From positions 2,441,281 to 2,505,280 of the forward strand of contig OX422190.1 of assembly GCA_949130485.1 (NCBI GenBank): 64,000 bases of DNA, written 5' to 3'. How positions within the stretch are numbered: position 1 is the stretch's first letter; every line of letters begins with the position of its first letter. The translations under genes and the position numbers were made by a program. Shown in pieces: positions 57,834-64,000 of this stretch. The DNA comes from Agelas oroides (Eukaryota; Porifera; Demospongiae; Agelasida; Agelasidae). The notes beneath the pieces were generated by a model. It searched no databases. It worked only from the letters and a program-made list of their open reading frames with translations, and was not told the origin of the DNA.

Positions 57834-58270
57834 TACCGTATTTCCTTGATTACTTCCCGCGGGTACTATTAATTTCAGACCTTACTTACCCGTGGGTACA
57901 ATATGAGGGCGGGAACAAAACGAGGGCGGGTTCAATTAACTTCAGCCTAGTCCGGCGTGCGCTCCAGTCGCGCGTGTGCCATCGACGACTGACGTCTTTG
58001 TACGGCACAAATACTAGGTACGTACAGTGCAGTACAGTAGCCTCGAACCCAGGCTTTCCGTTCCGGATTTTGTCTAGCAGTACAGTGCCTGAGTACAGAC
58101 CGGCTAGACAAGCGATCTGAGTCGTCCAAGTCATCCTCGTTGCCAGCAATGAGTGTGGCCGCATAACCGTGAGGGAACTATTCGAGGGTGGGGTTAATTT
58201 TCTTCAGCTCAAGCGAGCGCTAGCGTGCAGGGTTAATTCAAGGGCGGGAAGAAATCAAGGAAATACGGTA
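57834..58270. mobile_element. TACCGTATTTCC MITE, 437 bp
   Basis: Left end TACCGTATTTCCTTGATTAC and right end AATCAAGGAAATACGGTA are inverted repeats. Inside are GAGGGCGGG motifs and a fragment of the AGCCTCGAACCCAGGC element at about 58039-58080. Confidence 0.85.
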
Positions 58271-58393
58271 TGTCATGCTGTGATAATCTGACAGCCATTA
58301 CGGTTGTAAAGAAACTAATACTATAGCTAGTATAGTTACAATATAAAATGCGTATATAAAAAGTGTAGTATTATTTTGAAATACTACACTTAT

Positions 58394-58468
58394 TGACCAA
58401 TCAGATTAGTATTACACTTTTTTGACAGTAAAGTATCATAAAGGTGTAATACTAATCTGATTGGTCAA
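58394..58468. repeat. Inverted repeat upstream of receptor copy B
   Basis: Arms TTGACCAATCAGATTAGTAT and ATACTAATCTGATTGGTCAA are perfect inverted repeats about 20 bases apart. Confidence 0.8.
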
Positions 58469-58506
58469 TGCGAAGCGCCGCGTACGTGGTTGCTACCGGA
58501 ACGGGA

Positions 58507-58640
58507 TTCACTTTTTTCACAGCGGTTCATGTGGCGGTTACGTCACCTATTGAATATTCATAAGTAACCCGTCGTGCGCACTCAACAGAAGACGTAATGA
58601 TGACGTAATGCAACATGAACCGCTGTGAAAAAAGTGAATT
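58507..58640. repeat. Inverted repeat near receptor B promoter
   Basis: ATTCACTTTTTTCACAGCGG / CCGCTGTGAAAAAAGTGAAT arms, extended by ACGTCA-containing inner parts, enclose the region about 130 bases upstream of the receptor B ATG. Confidence 0.75.
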
Positions 58641-58768
58641 CCTATTGAGAACGGACCAGATCTACGCCGCACACGCTGCCCGAGTGTGGAGGACCACCCC
58701 CTGGGTTGATGACTTTGAGCTGACTGTACTAGGGGGCGGGGCTCGTCGTGCCTGTCACATGATTAAAA

Positions 58769-61700
58769 ATGGTGAAAACTACTGACGCTTTCGTAGAGCC
58801 CCTGATCTGCCCTGGTTCTTTCAACTGTAGTGCTAGGGAGGGGAGAACCAGCTTCGACATCGGGCCTGTTCCCACGTACGTGTCTATTTTCTCAAGCTCG
58901 TTGTCGTGTCTGGGGTCTTTGCTGATCTTTTTGGTCTACTATGTGTTACCAAAGAGGTTGCGGACAGGAGTGCAGACGATTATTACCCTCCTGGCGATTG
59001 CGGATTTTGTTACAGCCATTGGTTACCTATTTGCAGCCGGGAACTTCTTGAGTCACTACAATGTGCGCGATGCAAGCAAGTGTGATACTTTTCAGATCTT
59101 GTGTGAGATACAGAGTTTTGTGACGACGTGGTCTTCACTCTGTTCATATGCTTGGACAAACATTCTTGCAGTTCACTTCTACCTGAAGATTGTTCAGCAG
59201 CAAACTCAGCACAGGGATGCAAAACTTATCCCCATTTATAACATTGTTGCATGGGGTGGGCCACTTTTGATTATGGTACCACTGTTGGCTACAGGGAAAC
59301 TTGGATTTTCACCCTATGTTGCATCAAACTGGTGCTACGTGGTAGATGCAAGCTATAAGAGTACTACCTTAAAGCAGGATGCAGTTCTCATTGTGGTTTT
59401 ACTTGTTGCTGGTGAACTTTGGGTCTTGGTCACCTACTTGGTTGCTGCAGGGCTGTATATTGTTACAAGCACACACTTGCGGGTACAGGTATGTTTATAT
59501 TGCACATAAATGGTTATAGCTAGCCTCTTATTCCTAACTCTTCTACCCCCATATGGCACCACCTCCACATAATTCAAACTGTACAGCACATGCTATTCGA
59601 CTGTAATCTCTGATGCAGATGGCCCTTCAGGTAGCCATTAAGCAATCAATACAGCTACATGCATAAGTTGTAATCACTGTGTCACATCAGTGGCCATCTG
59701 TCTTCGATATCTAGTCTCGCAAGCCACACCCTTCGCAGAGGGTCTGGTCACACTGCAGCAGACAAATTGTCGCTGAGATAGAACATAGTGGTTAGATAAT
59801 AAGATGCTGACATCTGCTGAACATGTGACGTAATTGTTACTCCATGACAACGGACGTGATCTATGAAGAGTGCGGATCTCATTGGTCACAGCACGTTTCT
59901 GCCATGGTGACAAGTTGATGATTGCAGCATGACCAGAGCCTTCCTCTCTCTGCGAAGGGTGTGGCTGAGACTATTCTATATCATGGCTAATGTGCACATA
60001 TAGCCTTGTCCCCCGTGTCTCCATTTTTTATATTATTGCACAATGTGCCATCAAAAACTGGAGGTGACTAGTCTAAACAAGACCTCTAGAAAATAAAATT
60101 CAGTAGTTAAAGGGCTTTAGCTAAAAGTTGGCAGTGCACTACAAATAATCTGAAAAAGGTATATAGTCCAACCCACTTTAAAAAGACTTAAAAAACATTA
60201 AAAATGTAAAAAGATGTAGGGATGGCATGCCAAAAAGTAGGCAAACAAGATAGGGATAATGCATGAAAGCAAAGGTCAACATATAGGCAAAGCCCCATCC
60301 CTACATCTTTTTCACACTACAGTTAGACAGTGCATGGGGGTCTTCCTAAAATGTACCACAAGTTCACAACCTTCACTGGCAGTTCATGGCCGTAGCCTTA
60401 TTCTCAGGCCACTTCCTCCTCCCACGTGGTCTGGGAAGGAGGCTAGTATGACCTTGGTAGCATTATGTTATACGGAACCTCTTCAACAACTTAAGCAGTT
60501 AGTTGGAGTAGACTGCAGACTAGCCTTGTCCCCAGGCCTGTTCGACCTGGGAACGAGGCTAACTGCAGACTTGTGATAGTGTCTTTAAAGTATATGGCAT
60601 GGTTCTAGCCTCGTCCCCAGGCCCTTTTCTTCTCCCACATGCCGGCTCATAACGAGGCTAATATGATCTAGCAGCATTGCATCAGCTGTAGTGTGAAAAA
60701 GATGTAGGGATGGGGCTTTGCCTATATGTTGACCTTTGCTTTCATGCATTATCCCTATCTTGTTTGCCTACTTTTTGGCATGCCATCCCTACATCTTTTT
60801 ACATTTTTAATGTTTTTTAAGTCTTGTTTCTGTACTTTTTTGATGTTATTCTCAGTTACAGTTAGACCAAGTGTAACCGCAACACCAGAACTTTTGAAAC
60901 GGCGTTGACAGTTTAGTAGTGGTTCCAGGCATGTAATAATTATGTGTAATACCGGTATAGCAGCTAGAACCTGATGAAGGGCCAACCACTCTCCCTACCA
61001 AATTTGTGAAACAAATTTCATGATTCAGTTGTCATGACGACTGACCAGCTGCAGCACAGAAAACTATCATACTGACAGCTGACCATCCTACCTTTACAGT
61101 TCACTAAAGCTGTGAGTAGGCTATTTTAGTGTATAGCTACAAGTAGGTAGCGACTTACCTACATGGTGTTCATAAGCCTTGCCCAATGCCGCGGGGGGAA
61201 CCCGGGAAAGACCGTGCCAGCCACGCGTACTGCCCGCTGGCCATTTCGCTTGTGTACTAGTCTCGCTTCCAGACCAATGACCGTGGTCTTTGGTCTGGGA
61301 ACGAGACTTCGTGTGCGCATGCGTACAAAATTAGAAAATGGCGTCCTAAGCAACGGACAGCAGCCTCAGAGTGTTGTGAATGGCTTTTGTTGACCAGGGT
61401 GAATTTGAAGCTATGAAGTTGCTGAGTGGTTGGGAAGCTGCACGCTGTGATGAGCATCCGTTTTGTGCTAAAATCAAGGTGAGTGCTTGAACCGTTTTCG
61501 AGTTATCGTCGTTTGACAAGTGGTCTGAACAAAGAAGAAAGAAAGAATACGAAAAATGGCACTTTTGCTACCGCACACTTTTGCGTTTAGCTGTCTTCCA
61601 CGTGGGTTTTGGGCAACTATATGAGTCTTGCTGATCACAAAGGCACTCAAAGAGGAAGCCTGGGCGCTTAAATAAGCTTTTAGCGCGTTTGTGGTGAAGT

Positions 61701-62952
61701 TATACGGCTTTTGCTTAAGTATTGCATATATTGCGCGTCGGCGCCATCCCTACATAGAGAGTCTACCGACTCTCTGATACCTACATTGTTATGTAATGCC
61801 CTTTCTGTTTCTTCACAAGACCTAGTGTCTGAGAATATGAATCTTTTTTTTTTCTCACCATGCATGCCTGTCACAGAGGCAGTATATGCAGCTTGCACAG
61901 CAAAATCAAAGCCCACAGGTTGCCATGGCAGAGAATGTGGAAAAACGCTTGCTGTACATACCACTGGTGTTCATTCTCCTAAGAATTTGGGGGTCCATTC
62001 AATTCTTCTTTTCAATTGCTGTGGCTGACGACAACCAGAAGGGATGCATTCCAAACGTGGTCCACACAGTGTTCTTTGCATTGGGTATTCTTCAGGTATT
62101 CCCAGTAATATAAAAAAACAAACACTTTTTTAGCCCCTTAAACTGTCTGTGTGGGTTTTTTTTTTTTTACATGTCATTGAATGTAACAGTTGTTAATTTT
62201 TCCAGTGTTAATTTTATCTCCCGGCTACAAGTAACAAGTATAAACCAGAAGACAACCAGTGTATAGCTAAATTGTATAGCTAAATTGTAAGCAGATGGCG
62301 TGATAAGCTTAGCCTAGCATACCGTTCAGGACATTGTTGTTGTTAATAGTACAACTATAACAAAACTGAAAGTTTGTACATGCAACCACAAAATGAAATA
62401 GGTGGGCCTGTCGTTAGCTACATGTAAAGGAGTAATCTGCCTAATCTGCCTAATCTGCCTAATCTGCATGCTTTGTGGTTTGCCTTAGACCGTATTCAAA
62501 TTTTGCAACGGCAACACAAAACACTAGCTATACTAACTTGTTACAAGATCAATAATACAGAGTTTTATTGTAACTAGTTATCCATTTGCTCCTTCATGCA
62601 GGCTGCTGGAGATGGAGGGCAGGGTTGGGGAAATGCCTTGCTCTACATCTTCCTCTCGCCAACCATGAGGACCATGATATTCTGCAACGTGTGTGCAGCT
62701 GTGAACACAAAGCCTCAAGAGCAAAATGGCCTGCCAACTGTTGGAGCTCAACGGAATGGCTCAAACATTACCAACACCACTCTAGGGAGGAGACGTGTAC
62801 ATCCACATCCACCTCAGAGTTATTCCCATACATATACCTCTGAGTGTGGACCATCTGATGAAGCTTGTCGTCCCACACCAGGTGCTGCTGCCACTCCAAG
62901 CTGTGAAACTATAACATCAAGCATGAGTGCCGGTTCACACAGTAGTGCATGA
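58769..62952 (+). CDS. GPR157-like seven-helix receptor, copy B (complete)
   Basis: Exons 58769-59488, 61877-62095 and 62602-62952, all phase 0, give 429 aa. Exon 1 encodes the N-terminus with an N-C-S site and helices 1-5. The Cys residues of CDTFQILCEIQSF and SNWCYV probably form the usual extracellular disulfide. Exon 2 encodes the third cytoplasmic loop and helix 6 (LLYIPLVFILLRIWGSIQFF). Exons 2-3 form helix 7 (HTVFFALGILQ then GWGNALLYIFL) and a Ser/Thr-rich tail. Motifs such as VAWGGPLLIMVP and IPLVFILLRIW match the GPR157/cAMP-receptor-like class. In vertebrates GPR157 is a ciliary, Gq-coupled orphan receptor; the ligand here is unknown. The 2.4-kb first intron carries foldback elements and a possible nested first exon. 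Confidence 0.88.
59712..59965. mobile_element. AGTCTCGCAAGCCACACCC MITE
   Basis: Ends TAGTCTCGCAAGCCACACCC and GGGTGTGGCTGAGACTA with adjoining CTTCGCAGAG / CTCTGCGAAG are inverted terminal repeats. Confidence 0.75.
60181..60827. mobile_element. Complete foldback element, 142-bp arms
   Basis: Arms 60181-60323 and 60686-60827 are near-perfect inverted repeats, containing AAAAGATGTAGGGATGGCAT and TCATGCATTATCCCTATCTT. The loop carries two AGCCTCGTCCCCAGGC-type hairpins. One arm plus part of the loop is fused to receptor copy A at 45945-46165. Confidence 0.85.
61380..61478 (+). CDS. Possible first exon of a nested transcript
   Basis: An ATG at 61380 opens 33 codons (MAFVDQGEFEAMKLLSGW...FCAKIK) that end exactly at a strong donor AAG|GTGAGT in phase 0. 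Just upstream are an NRF1-like TGCGCATGCG (about 61314) and AAAATGGCG (about 61335), typical of promoters. Splicing to 61877 would be in phase, giving a protein with only the last two receptor helices; alternatively its other exons are outside the window. The family is not recognised and this may not be expressed. Confidence 0.35.
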
Positions 62953-63390
62953 GAACACTTCTTGACTTTGAGATACATGAAGATTTTATCTTTCCAGGAT
63001 TCTCTTGGTTGGTAGCTCGTTCCCAGGCCCCGCCCAGCTTTCTATCGCTTGCACTGGCTGCATGATATTCGGTGACTGTACAACACCCTGGCTTGCTGCA
63101 GTTAACAAAAATGTGGTTTACTGTTTGTTTGCCTCCACCATTATTGTAAAAGCAAATGTAAGAGTAAAATCAAGGGAGATCTGGGAAAGAGACTACTGGT
63201 TCATAATTATCTCTCACTGATTATTGTTCATTGTGGCTAAGTGAAGTTAACTGTTCTTCTCTGAAATTCATGCTATGATGATCTGTAGCAGTAATTACGG
63301 TTGCAGAAGAAACAAATTCTAACTTGCTAACTTAAACATGAGGCCATGCATACAGAATGATTTCCTTCCTGCATTTTGTTGACCACTTAA
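62953..63390. other. 3' flank of receptor copy B
   Basis: No further gene. It contains a CTCGTTCCCAGGCCCCGCCC element at about 63017 whose partner end TGGGAAAGAGACTA lies near 63183. Confidence 0.45.
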
Positions 63391-64000
63391 GGTGGCACGG
63401 TCGTCACTCGGCGGAGGTTAATGAAAACATAAACCTGGGTTACAGTCAGGACCAGGGTTACTCCTAGTTCCAGGATTAGGGTTTGCTTTAGGGCAATCTT
63501 GCTTTGCCTAATTTTAAAAAGGGTTTTAGTAGCTCATTAATATATCTTCATGAACCCCAAATTGCCACTCGATGGACGCATCTACACGCTCACTGTAGGT
63601 AGCGTCCCAACCACCAATGTATCTCAAAACAATCTATGCCAGCTTTTGTTCAAAGCTACTCTCAAAGTCAGGCTAGACTCATGTTTGTCACTACTCTTGG
63701 AATGGACAACTTTGACTGCACCAAAATGAATGCACATTTTAAAAAATTCACAGCTTGTCTACAGGAGGGGCTCATTCACGAGTGGAAGCAAACATTACTA
63801 GCCCCACCTCTCTCCCTTATGTCGCTAAACAACTCACGGCTCTGTTCCACACACAGCCACCGTTCAGCTCCCTTGGCTGTCAGACTGGACTGTAGCACCA
63901 ACGATAAATTGCGTATTCTAGTTAAAGCCCATCCCAGCACTTGAAGCACCTGGCCACGGTCACCAACTAGGCTAGGCATACGGCCGCGAGACCTGGGCCT
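63391..64000 (+). mobile_element. Second copy of 1-kb element, cut by window end
   Basis: It starts GGTGGC directly after TTAA and is the inverted counterpart of 39770-40780. They share GGCGGAGGTTAA, the GGGTTACAGTCAGGACCAGG tract and a plus-strand frame 63636-63944 (MPAFVQSYSQSQARLMFVTT...). That frame matches the 84-aa frame of the other copy with few substitutions but is extended by about 18 residues. The right end is outside the window. Confidence 0.7.

Larger units (their letters stand above)
57240..58640. other. Intergenic, several palindromic elements
   Basis: It contains the trefoil-like gene's 3' UTR with AATAAA, the MITE at 57834-58270, and inverted repeats at 58394-58468 and 58507-58640. 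No gene was seen. Confidence 0.55.
59489..61876 (+). other. First intron of receptor copy B
   Basis: It holds a MITE at 59712-59965, a foldback at 60181-60827, several AGCCT(T/C)GT(C/T)CCCAGGC hairpins (60392-60445, 60522-60562) and a possible exon at 61380-61478. Confidence 0.65.

Overview
The window reads as a gene-dense nuclear segment of an early-branching animal, most likely a demosponge. The genes are short-intron animal genes with GT-AG splice sites: TRAF-like receptor adaptors, SLC45 transporters, rootletin and a GPR157-like receptor. Between and inside them lies a very high density of short palindromic, MITE-like elements. The sponge call is inference from gene style and repeat texture; no marker gene fixes the species. 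I saw no rRNA, intact tRNA or CRISPR array.

Layout, left to right. (1) 1-3462: two tandem TRAF-like genes; the first is cut by the window edge, the second has a damaged RING. (2) 4343-5432: the C-terminal half of a PQ-loop (SLC66A1-like) lysosomal transporter. (3) 6578-22500: three tandem SLC45-type sugar/proton transporters, each with two coding exons. Between them are foldback elements, a 65-bp minisatellite with tRNA-like features, and a decayed copy of the PQ-loop terminal exon. (4) 23918-41736, minus strand: rootletin (ciliary rootlet coiled coil), which I resolve into 18 coding exons totalling about 2182 aa. (5) 43002-44546: a type II membrane fucosyltransferase-like enzyme, divergent from rootletin across an NRF1-like promoter. 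(6) 45261-46010: a truncated GPR157-like receptor copy followed by an array of 821-bp palindrome-bearing repeats. (7) 51669-53015: a transposon-like element holding broken coding sequence with a CCCH-finger remnant. (8) 54472-55095: a piggyBac-type non-autonomous element. (9) 55427-57239: a secreted three-repeat, probably beta-trefoil, protein. (10) 58769-62952: the complete GPR157-like receptor. (11) 63391-end: an inverted second copy of a ~1-kb element found in rootletin intron 1.

The genes do not form a pathway. The main theme is local duplication (TRAF x2, SLC45 x3, PQ-loop tail x2, GPR157-like x2), with palindromic elements at or near several breakpoints. Exon coordinates were derived by hand from splice consensus, reading-frame phase and similarity between paralogues, so individual boundaries could be off, but the phases close across all exons of rootletin, SLC45 and the receptor. 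I did not find a convincing new multi-gene system. The most unusual items are the trefoil-like secreted protein, the receptor duplicate fused to a foldback arm, the tRNA-like minisatellite and the element carrying the CCCH remnant.
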